39,570 nt of DNA, from positions 1 to 39,570 of the forward strand of contig NZ_JAMYDV010000025.1 in NCBI RefSeq assembly GCF_024128855.1, in the 5' to 3' direction. A program made the translations under genes and the position numbers. Positions 8,465 to 16,472 of this stretch are shown piece after piece. Positions within the stretch are counted from its first letter, which is position 1, and the number at the start of each line of letters is the position of its first letter. This stretch comes from Rhodovulum tesquicola (GTDB taxonomy: Bacteria > Pseudomonadota > Alphaproteobacteria > Rhodobacterales > Rhodobacteraceae). The notes beneath the pieces are model-generated. The model worked only from the letters and a program-made list of their open reading frames with translations, ran no database searches and was not told where the DNA came from.

Positions 8465-9508
8465 ATGACCCCGCGCCCGGGCTTTGCGCTCGGCGATGCG
8501 CTGGTGCCTGCGGGCACGCGGCGGACGGTCGATCTGCCGGTTTCGGTCCTGTCGGATCACACGCCGGTCACCATGTCCGCCCATGTGATCCATGGCCGCC
8601 GTCCGGGGCCGGTGGTCTTCGTGACCGCGGGCATCCATGGCGACGAGGTGATCGGGGTCGAGATCGTGCGCCGACTGCTGAGCCTGCCCGCGCTGTCGGC
8701 GCTGGCGGGCACGCTGATCGCCATTCCCATCGTGAACGCCTTCGGCTTTCTGAACCTGTCGCGCTACCTGCCCGACCGGCGCGATCTGAACCGCTGCTTT
8801 CCCGGCTCGGCCGGGGGGTCGATGGCCGGGCGGCTGGCGGATCTGCTGACCCGCGAGGTCGTGGCGCGGGCCGATCTGGGGATCGACCTGCATTCGGCGG
8901 CGGTGCACCGTACCAACCTGCCCCAGATTCGGGTGGCGCCGGGCGATGACGAGTTGTTGCGCCTTGCCGCGGTCTTTGCCGCGCCCGTGGTGTTGCCGTC
9001 GGCCTTGCGTGAGGGCTCGCTCCGGCAGACCGCGCGGGAGATGGGCGTGGACATGCTGCTTTACGAGGCGGGCGAAGGGTTGCGCTTTGACGAGACCGCG
9101 GTGCGGGCCGGGGTCGCGGGCATCCTGCGGGTGCTGCATGACCGGGGCATGATCGGCGGACGGGGCGTGCCGCGGGCGCGCCGCGCGCCGCTTGTGTGCC
9201 GCGCCTCGCGCTGGCTGCGCGCGCCGCAGGGGGGGCTGTTGCGCAGCTACCGCTCGGAGGGGGACGTGGTGGAGCGGGGCGATTTGCTGGCGGTGGTCTC
9301 GGATCCGTTCGGCGAGGTCGAGGCCGAGATCCGCGCCCCCGAGCATGGCATCATCCTGGGCCGCGCGGTGCTGCCGGTGGTCAACGAGGGCAATGCCGTG
9401 TTCCATCTGGCCACCATCGCCCCCGAGGCGCAGGCGGGCGAGCGGATCGGGGCCTGGAATGCGGGACTGGAGGCCGAGCGGCTGTTCGACGAGGACGAGA
9501 TCCTCTAG
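8465..9508 (+). CDS. Succinylglutamate desuccinylase/aspartoacylase family metallohydrolase
   Basis: 347 residues. The fold is that of zinc M14-like amidohydrolases that remove acyl groups from N-acyl amino acids. Predicted zinc ligands are His58 and Glu61 in AGIHGDE and His143 in GIDLHSA; LPDRRDLNRCFPG is the substrate-carboxylate-binding motif of the family. The C-terminal third (GLLRSYRSEGDVVERGDLLAVVSDPFGE) resembles the biotinyl/lipoyl-like beta domain found in AstE/AspA relatives. The start at 8465 is the ATG that leaves a normal family length; upstream codons run into the repeat. It is a single-gene transcription unit between two inverted repeat arms. The natural substrate is unknown; ectoine deacylation or N-acyl amino acid hydrolysis are options, but no neighbour supports either. 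Confidence 0.8.
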   Translation: MTPRPGFALGDALVPAGTRRTVDLPVSVLSDHTPVTMSAHVIHGRRPGPVVFVTAGIHGDEVIGVEIVRRLLSLPALSALAGTLIAIPIVNAFGFLNLSRYLPDRRDLNRCFPGSAGGSMAGRLADLLTREVVARADLGIDLHSAAVHRTNLPQIRVAPGDDELLRLAAVFAAPVVLPSALREGSLRQTAREMGVDMLLYEAGEGLRFDETAVRAGVAGILRVLHDRGMIGGRGVPRARRAPLVCRASRWLRAPQGGLLRSYRSEGDVVERGDLLAVVSDPFGEVEAEIRAPEHGIILGRAVLPVVNEGNAVFHLATIAPEAQAGERIGAWNAGLEAERLFDEDEIL

Positions 9509-9520
9509 CCCCCCGCCCCG

Positions 9521-9575
9521 TCCTTCTTCTGGCCGCAAATATCCCGGGGGGAGTCCGAAGGACGGGGGGCAGCGC
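9521..9575 (-). repeat. Right arm of the 55-bp inverted repeat
   Basis: This is the reverse complement of 8271-8326 apart from one missing base (CCGAAGG here against CCGCAAGG). It lies 12 bases after the aspartoacylase-like stop and 22 bases before the end of the convergent MATE gene, a position suited to a bidirectional terminator. Confidence 0.9.
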
Positions 9576-9597
9576 CACCCCGCCGCGGCCCGGGGGC

Positions 9598-10947
9598 CTA
9601 GCGTGCCGGGCGGTCCGCCGCGGCCTCCAGCGCCGGGTAGCGCAGCCCCAGCGTCACCGCGCGCGCCACGAAGGAGATCAGCAGCGCCATCCAGAGCCCG
9701 TGATTGCCGCAGGCCGGGACCAGCGCCAGCGCCGCGACAGCATAGACCGCCGCCGCCACGGCCATCATGTTGCGCATGTCGCGCGTCCGCGTCGCGCCGA
9801 TGAAGATGCCGTCCAGCATGTAGGAGGCCAGCCCGAAGACCGGCGCGGCCACCATCCAGGGCAGGTAATCGCGTGCCGCGGCGCGCACCTCCGCCGATGT
9901 GGTCATCAGGTCGATGATCGCCCCGCCGAACAGCGCGAAGGCAGCCGCCAGCCCGATTACCGTCACCACGCCCCAGAGGCTCGTCATCAGCGCGGCCCGG
10001 CGCAGTGTGGCGCGGGCGCGCGCGCCCATCGCCTGGCCCACCAGCGCCTCGGCCGCAAAGGCGAAACCGTCCAGCGCATAGGCGGTGATTTCCAGGAATT
10101 GCAGCAGCACCTGATTGGCCGCCAGCGGCACATCCCCGAAACCCGCCGCGACGAACAGGAACGAGACGAAGATCGCCTGAAGCAGCAGCGACCGGATCAG
10201 GATGTCGGTATTGACGGCGGCCATGTGGCGCAGGCGCGCGGGCTCGAACACGCGCGCGCTCTCGCGCCAGGCCGCGCTGCGGAACGCGCCACGGCACAGC
10301 CACAGCCCCAGCCCGGCCCCGGTCCATTCCGCGAGGAAGGTGGCGACCGCTACCCCCTGCACGCCCCAGCCCAGCCCGAGCACGAACCAGAAATCGAGGA
10401 GGATGTTGACCGAGTTCATCCATAATTGCATAATCAGCACCGCCCGCGTGCGGCCCTGCGCGATCAGCCAGCCGGTGATGCCGAACAGCCCGATGGCAGC
10501 GGGGGCCGACCAGATGCGGATCGCCATGTAGTCGCGGGCCAGCGCCTCGACCTCGGCGCTGGCGGGCGCGATCCGGAACGCCCCGGCGAACAGGGGCCAT
10601 TGAAGCGCGATCAGCACCAGCCCCGCCGCCCCCCCAATCAGCAGCGCGCGCGACAGCATCGCGTCGACCTCGCCCCGGTCGCCCGCGCCCCAGGCCTGGG
10701 CGGTCAGCCCGGTGGTGCCCATCCGCAGGAAGCCGAACACCCAGTAGATCGCGGCCAGGATGATCGCGCCGATGCCGACCCCGCCGATGGGGGCGGCCTC
10801 GCCCATCTGGCCGACGACGCCGGTATCGACCGCGCCCAGGATCGGCACGGTGGCATTCGACAGCACGATGGGCAGGGCGATGGCCAGGACCCGGCGGTGG
10901 GTCAGCGGGGGCGGCGCAGGCGCGGCCCCGGCGGCGCTGTCAGCCAT
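9598..10947 (-). CDS. MATE family efflux transporter (DinF-like)
   Basis: 449 residues with about twelve hydrophobic segments in two pseudo-symmetric halves, the multidrug and toxic compound extrusion layout. Typical features are the N-terminal helix IALPIVLSNATVPILGAVDTGVVGQ, the GIGAIILAAIYWVFGFLRMGTTGLTAQAWGAGD stretch between helices 2 and 3, and the matching start of the second half. The acidic residue of AVDTGVVG fits the DinF branch, which exports compounds in exchange for protons or sodium. The start codon overlaps the end of the upstream thioesterase gene by eight bases, so it is last in a three-gene minus-strand operon with two hotdog proteins. The substrate is not predictable. Confidence 0.85.
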   Translation of the reverse strand: MADSAAGAAPAPPPLTHRRVLAIALPIVLSNATVPILGAVDTGVVGQMGEAAPIGGVGIGAIILAAIYWVFGFLRMGTTGLTAQAWGAGDRGEVDAMLSRALLIGGAAGLVLIALQWPLFAGAFRIAPASAEVEALARDYMAIRIWSAPAAIGLFGITGWLIAQGRTRAVLIMQLWMNSVNILLDFWFVLGLGWGVQGVAVATFLAEWTGAGLGLWLCRGAFRSAAWRESARVFEPARLRHMAAVNTDILIRSLLLQAIFVSFLFVAAGFGDVPLAANQVLLQFLEITAYALDGFAFAAEALVGQAMGARARATLRRAALMTSLWGVVTVIGLAAAFALFGGAIIDLMTTSAEVRAAARDYLPWMVAAPVFGLASYMLDGIFIGATRTRDMRNMMAVAAAVYAVAALALVPACGNHGLWMALLISFVARAVTLGLRYPALEAAADRPAR

Positions 10948-11449
10948 TGCGGGGCGGCATCAGGAAATGGCCGGTGGCCTGCGCGTAAAGCCGGGCGCGG
11001 TTGTCCTGCCAGGCCTCGACATGGACCGAGGCATAGCGCCGGCCCGAGCGGTTGACCCGCGCCCGCGCATAGGCGTCGCGCGGCAGGCCGGTGCGCAGGT
11101 AATCCACGGTGAAGTCGATGGTCTTGGGCAGCCTCGGCAGCGTTTCGGGCGTCAGCGCAAGGGGATCGAGCGTGCCCGATTCCATGTCCTCCCAGATGAT
11201 CGCCCAGCTCAGCCCGATGATGGCGGTCACTTCCAGGAAGGCCGCTGTCACGCCGCCATGCAGGGCGGGCAGCATCGGGTTGCCGATCAGCTTGTCGTCG
11301 AAGGGCAGAAGCGCGGTCAGTTCGTCGCCGCGGCGCTCGAACTCGATGCCGAGGAAGTTGATATAGGGCACGCCATGGACCAGCGCGGACAGCGCCGCGT
11401 CGCGCCGCTGCTTGATGACCTGGACGGGTTCGGGGGCTTTGCGGCTCAT
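10940..11449 (-). CDS. PaaI-type hotdog thioesterase
   Basis: 169 residues, starting at the ATG at 11449, which overlaps the upstream thioesterase stop as ATGA. The hotdog signature LHGGVTAAFLE and the preceding FDDKLIGNPMLPA loop mark a 4-hydroxybenzoyl-CoA/PaaI-type thioesterase. These hydrolyse acyl-CoA esters to acid and CoA in the cytosol. The C-terminal half, RLPKTIDFTVDYLRTG and YASVHVEAWQDNRARLYAQATGHFL, has the long-helix and sheet pattern of the family. It is paired with a similar gene upstream, suggesting tandem duplication followed by divergence, or a heteromeric enzyme. The acyl substrate is unknown. Confidence 0.8.
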   Translation of the reverse strand: MSRKAPEPVQVIKQRRDAALSALVHGVPYINFLGIEFERRGDELTALLPFDDKLIGNPMLPALHGGVTAAFLEVTAIIGLSWAIIWEDMESGTLDPLALTPETLPRLPKTIDFTVDYLRTGLPRDAYARARVNRSGRRYASVHVEAWQDNRARLYAQATGHFLMPPRNG

Positions 11450-11877
11450 GGCGTGCCCCCGCGTTCGACGGTGAAGGCGCCCGAGGCGGTGGCGACCGGG
11501 TTCTCGCGGTCCTCGTCGGTGGCGATGGCGCGCACGAAGGCGACCGAGCGGGTGACATGGTAGCATTCGGCCCGCGCGGTGATCCGCTGGCCGGGGGCGG
11601 CGGCGCGCATGTAGTCGATGCGCAGGTCGATGGTGGCGGTGCCCGCGGGGGCGTCCTTGTGGCTCATCACCGCCGCGCCGCCGCAGGTGTCCAGCAGCGC
11701 CGAGACCGCGCCGCCATGGATCACGCCGCTTTGCGGATCGCCGATCAGGCGGGGGTCATAGGGCATCGAGATCTCGGCCACGCCGTCGCCGATTTCATCC
11801 ACGCGCATGTTCAGCGCACGCGAATGCGGGATCATCTCGATGAATTGCCGCGCGATCCGGGCCTTGTCCTCGTTCAT
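11446..11877 (-). CDS. PaaI-type hotdog thioesterase
   Basis: 143 residues, first gene of the thioesterase-thioesterase-MATE unit. The start at 11877 has AGGGAGAGGCC just upstream and gives a length typical of the family. The motif GVIHGGAVSALLDT contains the H-G-G and the aspartate that position the acyl-thioester and water; IDLRIDYMRAA and ECYHVTRSVAFVRA complete the hotdog sheet. The family hydrolyses phenylacetyl-CoA-like and medium-chain acyl-CoA esters. It is divergent from the metal exporter gene; the 96-bp intergenic region carries a Fur/Mur-like palindrome that could touch both promoters. Confidence 0.8.
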   Translation of the reverse strand: MNEDKARIARQFIEMIPHSRALNMRVDEIGDGVAEISMPYDPRLIGDPQSGVIHGGAVSALLDTCGGAAVMSHKDAPAGTATIDLRIDYMRAAAPGQRITARAECYHVTRSVAFVRAIATDEDRENPVATASGAFTVERGGTP

Positions 11878-11938
11878 CGGCCTCTCCCTTTCCGGCCGAT
11901 TTATTGGCCCTTGCCAAGCCCCCCGCAAGTGCTAAGTT

Positions 11939-11961
11939 CTGCAATTGAGAACCATTCGCAG
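11939..11961. promoter_or_regulatory. Fur/Mur-like box upstream of the metal exporter
   Basis: The segment is dyad-like: CTGC at the left end and GCAG at the right, with TGAGAACCATTCGCA inside (11946-11960). Compared with the Fur core TGATAATNATTATCA it keeps T-G-A-x-A-A...A-T-T...C-A, and TGC...GCA ends are typical of manganese-responsive Mur sites in alphaproteobacteria. It lies 12 bases before the exporter ATG, a repressing position. Confidence 0.45.
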
Positions 11962-11973
11962 TCAAGGGCAGAC

Positions 11974-13125
11974 ATGGCAACCGGAACCATCCATGACGGC
12001 ACGGGTCTTGCGCGGCTCGGCACGGCTTTGCCGGGCGGGTTCCGCCCCCGGCGGCTGGGGGTGGCGCTGGTGCTTCTGGCGCTGGCGGTGGCACCGGGCG
12101 AGCTGGGGCGGCTGACCCGCGAATTGATGACCGATGCCTATGTGCAGGTCAGCGTCTTCGTGGCGGCAACGCTCCTGCTGTTCTACGGTTCCGAACGGCT
12201 GTTCCGCTTCGACCTGGGCGATGCGCTGCGCAACGCGCGCGGCTGGCAGGTACCGCTGGCCGCCCTGCTGGGCGCGACGCCCGGTTGCGGCGGCGCGGTG
12301 ATCGTGGTGGCGGCCTATACCTCGGGCAATGCGCGGATGGGCGCGGTCGTGGCGGCGCTGACCGCGACGATGGGCGATGCGGCCTTCCTGCTGCTGGCGA
12401 CACGGCCCGATGCGGCGGCGGTGATCCTGCCGCTGTCGATGGCCGTGGGCATCCTGACCGGCTGGCTCGTCGACCGGTTCGACCGGTCACACCTGCCCCG
12501 TCTGCAAGGCGCCTCTTGCGAGCTGGCCCCGCGGATCGGACGGCTCAGGCCGCGCGATGTGGCCTATCTGCTGCCCGCCCTACCCGGCCTTGCCGTGGGC
12601 ATCGCCCAGCTTGCCCAGATCGAGATTGCAGCGGTGTTCGGCCTGCCCGTCACCGCCATCGCCCTGACCGGCACGGCGCTGGGGCTGTTCATCTGGGCCA
12701 GTTCGCCCGTCACCGCGATGACCAATGCCGGGGACGCGCCGCTGACCCGGATGGCCGAGGAGACCAGCTTCATCTCGGTCTGGGTGATCGGCGCCTATCT
12801 GGCCTATGATTATGCCGCCAGTTTCGCCGGGCTGGACATCGCCGCCTGGTTCCAGACCGTCGCGCCGCTGTTGCCGCTGATCGCGGTGGTTGTGGGCTTC
12901 GTGCCGGGATGCGGGCCGCAGGTGCTGGTGACGATGCTCTATGTCAACGGCGCCCTGCCCTTTGCCGCGCTGATCGGCAACGCGATCTCGAACGATGGCG
13001 ACGCGCTGTTTCCCGCCATCGCGATCAACCCGCGCGCCGCGATCCTGGCCACCGCCTATTCCGCGGTCCCGGCGCTTCTGGTCGCCTATGGCTTCCACCT
13101 TTTCGCACCCGGTTTCATGAACTAG
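11974..13125 (+). CDS. Predicted heavy-metal/manganese exporter (ArsP_2-like, about 10 TM)
   Basis: 383 residues, almost entirely hydrophobic, with about ten membrane segments. Two cysteine motifs in equivalent positions, PGCGG (103-107) and PGCGP (311-315), suggest an internally duplicated transporter in which the cysteines and nearby acidic residues (TATMGDAAF; GNAISNDGDALFPA) line the path. This pattern fits the family labelled putative 10TM heavy-metal exporter or putative manganese transporter. The start at 11974 follows a Fur/Mur-like palindrome, which supports a role in metal homeostasis. Direction and metal are inferred; arsenic, manganese and iron cannot be told apart here. Confidence 0.7.
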   Translation: MATGTIHDGTGLARLGTALPGGFRPRRLGVALVLLALAVAPGELGRLTRELMTDAYVQVSVFVAATLLLFYGSERLFRFDLGDALRNARGWQVPLAALLGATPGCGGAVIVVAAYTSGNARMGAVVAALTATMGDAAFLLLATRPDAAAVILPLSMAVGILTGWLVDRFDRSHLPRLQGASCELAPRIGRLRPRDVAYLLPALPGLAVGIAQLAQIEIAAVFGLPVTAIALTGTALGLFIWASSPVTAMTNAGDAPLTRMAEETSFISVWVIGAYLAYDYAASFAGLDIAAWFQTVAPLLPLIAVVVGFVPGCGPQVLVTMLYVNGALPFAALIGNAISNDGDALFPAIAINPRAAILATAYSAVPALLVAYGFHLFAPGFMN

Positions 13126-13179
13126 AGTGGCCAGCGGGGCGCGGAGTCCTTTCGAGGACAGGAAAAAGCGGAAGGGCCG

Positions 13180-13578
13180 ATGTCCGACGACCGTCTGTCG
13201 TTCAAGGAGATGTGCGCGAAGTTCGACGTGACGCCGCGCACCCTGCGTTACTACGAATATATCGAGCTTCTGAGCCCCGAGAAGGAAGGCCGCGCACGCT
13301 TCTACACGCCCCGCGAGGTGGCGCGGATGACGCTGATCCTGCGCGGGCGGCGCTTCGGCTTCAGCCTCGAGGAAATCCGCCAATGGCTGCTGATCTACGA
13401 CGAGAAAGGCAGCCGGGCACAGCTTGAACGCACCGTCGAACTGGCCGACCGCCAACTCGTGGAGCTGAATGCGCAGCGCGAGGATCTGGAGCGGTCGATC
13501 GCCGAGCTAAAGGCGCTTCACGACGAGGTTTCGGCCATTCTCGCGCGGCAGGACAGCGCGGCCGGTCACGACGGCTAG
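13180..13578 (+). CDS. MerR family transcriptional regulator (first of a tandem pair)
   Basis: 132 residues. An N-terminal winged helix-turn-helix, FKEMCAKFDVTPRTLRYYE (about 8-26), is followed by the second wing RGRRFGFSLEEIRQWL and a dimerising coiled coil (about 85-125). There is no C-terminal effector domain and no conserved cysteine pair, so it is unlikely to be a classical metal or redox sensor. Family members bind palindromes between widely spaced -35 and -10 elements. It is 122 bp upstream of a close paralogue and the acyl-CoA dehydrogenase gene, which suggests control of acyl-CoA catabolism, as for LiuR-like MerR proteins. That assignment is from context only. Confidence 0.85.
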   Translation: MSDDRLSFKEMCAKFDVTPRTLRYYEYIELLSPEKEGRARFYTPREVARMTLILRGRRFGFSLEEIRQWLLIYDEKGSRAQLERTVELADRQLVELNAQREDLERSIAELKALHDEVSAILARQDSAAGHDG

Positions 13579-13598
13579 CCGAAGTCAACCGGGCGCCG

Positions 13599-13622
13599 TG
13601 ACGCAGCGTTACGCTCACGTCA
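13599..13622. promoter_or_regulatory. Candidate MerR operator between the tandem regulators
   Basis: An imperfect palindrome TGACGC-AGCGTTACGCT-CACGTCA. The inner AGCGT-T-ACGCT is a perfect dyad with one central base, and the outer TGACG/CGTCA arms are symmetric to within one base. It lies 79 bases before the second regulator's ATG. Autoregulation of the pair and control of the downstream genes is inferred. Confidence 0.45.
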
Positions 13623-13700
13623 AGGTCCATCCGGGTTGCCAGCCGGACCCTCACCCGCCATCTCGGCACCAGGGAAGGGCCAACGATCAGAAGACGGAAC

Positions 13701-14096
13701 ATGACCGACGATCTGCTTTCGATCCGCCAGATGTGCGAGGCTTACTCGGTAACGCCGCGCACCCTGCGTTTTTACGAATCCATTGATCTGCTGAACCCGA
13801 TCCGCGAGGGTCAGCGCCGCCTTTATACCCGCCGCGACCGCGGCCGGCTGACGCTGATCCTGCGCGGCAAGCGCTTCGGTTTCAGCCTCGAACAGATCCG
13901 CCAGCTTCTGGCGCTTTACGACGAGGAGCAGGGCCATGAGGCCCAGCACCGCGAAGCCTATGCAATCGGGCGCGAACGGCTGGCCGACATGCAGCGCCAG
14001 CGCGCCGAACTGGACGAGGCCATCGCCGAACTGCAACACCAGCTTGCCCTGTGCGAAGAAAAGCTGGCCGAGTTCGAGAGGGAAGCACGCCGCTAG
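13701..14096 (+). CDS. MerR family transcriptional regulator (second of a tandem pair)
   Basis: 131 residues, clearly paralogous to the gene just upstream: both share VTPRTLR(Y/F)YE, a R-R-x-Y-T-R/P-R-E/D wing, [21 protein letters not shown], and a C-terminal coiled coil (about 85-128). The helix-turn-helix is at 8-26. No effector-binding domain is present. It is 55 bases upstream of the acyl-CoA dehydrogenase start and probably cotranscribed with it, so a local regulator of fatty or branched-chain acyl-CoA oxidation is the best reading. The paralogues might form heterodimers. Confidence 0.85.
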   Translation: MTDDLLSIRQMCEAYSVTPRTLRFYESIDLLNPIREGQRRLYTRRDRGRLTLILRGKRFGFSLEQIRQLLALYDEEQGHEAQHREAYAIGRERLADMQRQRAELDEAIAELQHQLALCEEKLAEFEREARR

Positions 14097-14151
14097 GCGC
14101 ATCACCGGACAGGTCCGCCCCGCAGAAGGGCGGCGTTCAAGGGAGAGACAG

Positions 14152-15930
14152 ATGCCGACCTATACCCCGCCGACCGACGAGATGCAGTTCCTGCTGCATG
14201 ACGTCCTCGACATCCGCAATTCCGGGATTCCCGGCTATGACGAGCTCGACCGCGACTTCACCGGCGCCATCCTGGGCGAGGCGGGCAGGATCGCGGCCGA
14301 GGTGCTGGCGCCCCTGAACGCCACGGGCGACGCCGAGGGCTGCACGCTGGACAACGGCGCGGTGCGCACGCCCGCGGGCTTTCGCGACGCGTATGGCCAG
14401 ATCGCCGCGGGCGGCTGGATCGGGCTGGATGCCGACCCGGCCTATGGCGGGCAGGGGATGCCCTATCTGCTGAACACCGCGGTCGGCGAGATGTTCGTCT
14501 CGGCCAACATGGCGATGAACATGTATTGGGGCCTGACCCATGGCGCGATGTCGGCGATCCATGTGCATGGCTCCGAGGCGCAGAAGGCGCTCTACCTGCC
14601 GAAGATGATCGAAGGGATCTGGTCGGGCACGATGAACCTGACCGAACCCCAATGCGGCACCGATCTGGGCCTGATCAGGACCCGTGCCGAGCCGCAGCCG
14701 GACGGCACTTACAAGATCACCGGCACCAAGATCTGGATCTCGGCAGGCGAGCATGACCTGACCGAGAACATCATCCATCTGGTGCTGGCGAAAATCCCCG
14801 GCGGACCCGCTGGCACCAAGGGCATCTCGCTGTTCATCGTGCCGAAATTCCTGCCCGATGCCGAGGGCAATCCCGGCGCGCGCAACGCGCTGGAATGCGT
14901 CGGGCTGGAACACAAGATGGGCATTCACGCCAACGCCACCTGCGTGATGAACTACGAGGGCGCGACCGGCTTCCTCGTGGGCGAGGAACACAAGGGCATG
15001 CGGGCGATGTTCACCATGATGAACGAGGCCCGCCTGGGCGTCGGGCTTCAGGGCTATGCGCAAGGCGTCGTGGCCTATCAGAACGCGCTGGCCTGGGCCA
15101 GGGAACGGCTTCAGGGCCGCGCGCTGGGGGCGCCTGCCAACCCGGACGGACCGGCCGACCCGATCATGGTCCACCCCGATGTGCGCCGCAACCTGATGCA
15201 CCAGAAAAGCCTTGTCGAAGGGGCGCGGGCCTTCACCTTCTGGGGGGCGCAGCTGATCGACCGGGCGCACCGCGGCCACGACGACAGGGCCGAGGCGCTG
15301 ATCTCGCTGCTGACCCCGGTCATCAAGGGCTTCCTGACCGACAAGGGGTTCGAAACCACGGTTCTGGCGCAGCAGACGCTGGGCGGCACCGGGTTCACCC
15401 GCGCCGCGGGGCTGGAACAATTCGTGCGCGATGCGCGGATCACCATGATCTACGAAGGCACCAACGGCATCCAGTCGCTGGATCTGGTGGGCCGCAAGCT
15501 GCCGCAGAATGGCGGCCGCGCGATGCGCGATTTCTTCGAGATCGTGAAAGGCTTCGTCCGCGAGAACGAGGGCGATGTCGACCTGAAAGCGGGCTTTCTC
15601 GACCCGCTCAAGGCGGCGTCGAAGGATCTTCAGGCGGCGACGGTCTATTTCGTCGAACAGGGGATGAAGAATCCTGCCGACGCGCTGGCGGGCAGCTATG
15701 ATTTCATGCACCTGTTCGGCCATGTCTGCCTGGGCCTGATGTGGGCGCGGATCGCGCGCGCCGCGCATGCGGGGCTGGCATCGGGCAGGGGCGATGCGGC
15801 CTTCCTGTCGGCCAGGATCGCGACCGGGCGCTATTACATGGCCCGCCACCTGCCCGCGACGGGGTTGCATCTGGCGCGCATCACCTCGGGCGCCGAAACG
15901 GTGATGGCGCTGGACCCCGACGCCTTCTAG
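14152..15930 (+). CDS. Acyl-CoA dehydrogenase (large, C-terminal-extended type)
   Basis: 592 residues, against about 380 for ordinary acyl-CoA dehydrogenases; the extra C-terminal domain is typical of the AidB/DmdC-like branch. The start at 14152 has GGGAGAGACAG upstream. FAD contacts are in [13 protein letters not shown] and KIWISAGEH; the catalytic base is Glu435 in YEGTNGIQ. It oxidises acyl-CoA to trans-2-enoyl-CoA and passes electrons to ETF. It precedes a 70-residue gene, a thiolase and a FadB-like gene, so fatty acid beta-oxidation is the likely pathway. DmdC (methylmercaptopropionyl-CoA dehydrogenase) shares this architecture, but nothing here proves that substrate. Confidence 0.9.
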   Translation: MPTYTPPTDEMQFLLHDVLDIRNSGIPGYDELDRDFTGAILGEAGRIAAEVLAPLNATGDAEGCTLDNGAVRTPAGFRDAYGQIAAGGWIGLDADPAYGGQGMPYLLNTAVGEMFVSANMAMNMYWGLTHGAMSAIHVHGSEAQKALYLPKMIEGIWSGTMNLTEPQCGTDLGLIRTRAEPQPDGTYKITGTKIWISAGEHDLTENIIHLVLAKIPGGPAGTKGISLFIVPKFLPDAEGNPGARNALECVGLEHKMGIHANATCVMNYEGATGFLVGEEHKGMRAMFTMMNEARLGVGLQGYAQGVVAYQNALAWARERLQGRALGAPANPDGPADPIMVHPDVRRNLMHQKSLVEGARAFTFWGAQLIDRAHRGHDDRAEALISLLTPVIKGFLTDKGFETTVLAQQTLGGTGFTRAAGLEQFVRDARITMIYEGTNGIQSLDLVGRKLPQNGGRAMRDFFEIVKGFVRENEGDVDLKAGFLDPLKAASKDLQAATVYFVEQGMKNPADALAGSYDFMHLFGHVCLGLMWARIARAAHAGLASGRGDAAFLSARIATGRYYMARHLPATGLHLARITSGAETVMALDPDAF

Positions 15931-15952
15931 TCGCCTGAAAGCGAGGATTGCG

Positions 15953-16165
15953 ATGCCCAGACGCCTGCGCCTGACCCGCCGCTTTCAGGTTGCCATGTCC
16001 GAAGACGCCTATCGTCGGCTGCGCCGCTTTGCCAACGATGCCGGCCTCGACGAAGGCGAGGCGCTGTCCTTCCTGTTCGAGAATTTCGACAGCGTGACGG
16101 ATGCCGAGGTGCTGCCCCACCGGCTGCGGCTGTTCAATGCCGAGCTTGAGGAGCGCAAGCGATGA
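15953..16165 (+). CDS. Small conserved-looking protein between dehydrogenase and thiolase genes
   Basis: 70 residues, not assigned to a family. It begins 22 bases after the dehydrogenase stop, with GCGAGGATT before the ATG. The first ten residues are very basic (PRRLRLTRR); the remainder is helical and acidic, with SEDAYRRLRRFANDAGLDEGEALSFLFENF. The spacing, ribosome-binding site and codon use fit a real gene cotranscribed with the dehydrogenase. A ribbon-helix-helix-like or enzyme-accessory role is possible but not demonstrated. Confidence 0.6.
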   Translation: MPRRLRLTRRFQVAMSEDAYRRLRRFANDAGLDEGEALSFLFENFDSVTDAEVLPHRLRLFNAELEERKR

Positions 16166-16203
16166 ACCCCGGACGTCGCGCAGGATGGCGCGGGCAGCGC
16201 AAT

Positions 16204-16224
16204 GGGTATTTTCGCCAAGAAGAA
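16204..16224 (-). repeat. Intergenic repeat TTCTTCTTGGCGAAAATACC, left copy
   Basis: This is the reverse complement of the copy at 16391-16411 over 20 bases, and a variant of the repeat seen at 8271, 9521 and 36345. Confidence 0.8.
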
Positions 16225-16350
16225 GACAGGGCGGCTTCCCCCCGCCCGAACGGCACCCCCGGTCGATACCGGGGTGGAGGCGTCGGGCGGGGGGTCTTCT
16301 CCTTGGGCGGTCATCGGCTCCCCAGCCTGTACCGCGACTCGCAGACTGGC

Positions 16351-16366
16351 GCGTTAACGTTAACGC
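16351..16366. promoter_or_regulatory. Perfect palindrome GCGTTAACGTTAACGC, probable operator
   Basis: A perfect 16-bp palindrome with the core GTTAACGTTAAC, lying 107 bases upstream of the thiolase start in otherwise GC-rich DNA. The core resembles LacI-family sites described for central carbon control in alphaproteobacteria (CceR type) and also LiuR-type ACGTnAACGT sites. The regulator is not identified. Confidence 0.5.
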
Positions 16367-16390
16367 CCGGTTACGGGGCGCGACCGGCTG

Positions 16391-16411
16391 TTTCTTCTTG
16401 GCGAAAATACC
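16391..16411 (+). repeat. Intergenic repeat TTCTTCTTGGCGAAAATACC, right copy
   Basis: Inverted partner of 16204-16224. The 166-bp interval between them contains the operator-like palindrome. Confidence 0.8.
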
Positions 16412-16472
16412 CCTGCAACGCCGCCGCCGGGCGCGACGCCGACCTTTTCTTCCCGACCGCGAGGATACCGAC

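Larger units (their letters stand above)
16166..16472. other. Gene-free region with inverted repeat and a 16-bp operator-like palindrome
   Basis: These 307 bases hold no supported gene. They contain a 20-bp inverted repeat (16205-16224 with 16391-16410) and a perfect 16-bp palindrome (16351-16366). The region separates the dehydrogenase unit from the thiolase, so it probably holds the thiolase promoter. Confidence 0.6.

Noticed and set aside
6673-8517. 614-codon minus-strand open frame across lysK
   Set aside because: It mirrors lysK, which has all class I LysRS motifs on the plus strand; the minus frame has no recognisable domain.
8198-10600. 800-codon minus-strand open frame across the hydrolase and MATE genes
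   Set aside because: It runs through the inverted repeats and in another frame of the MATE gene; composition is that of a shadow frame.
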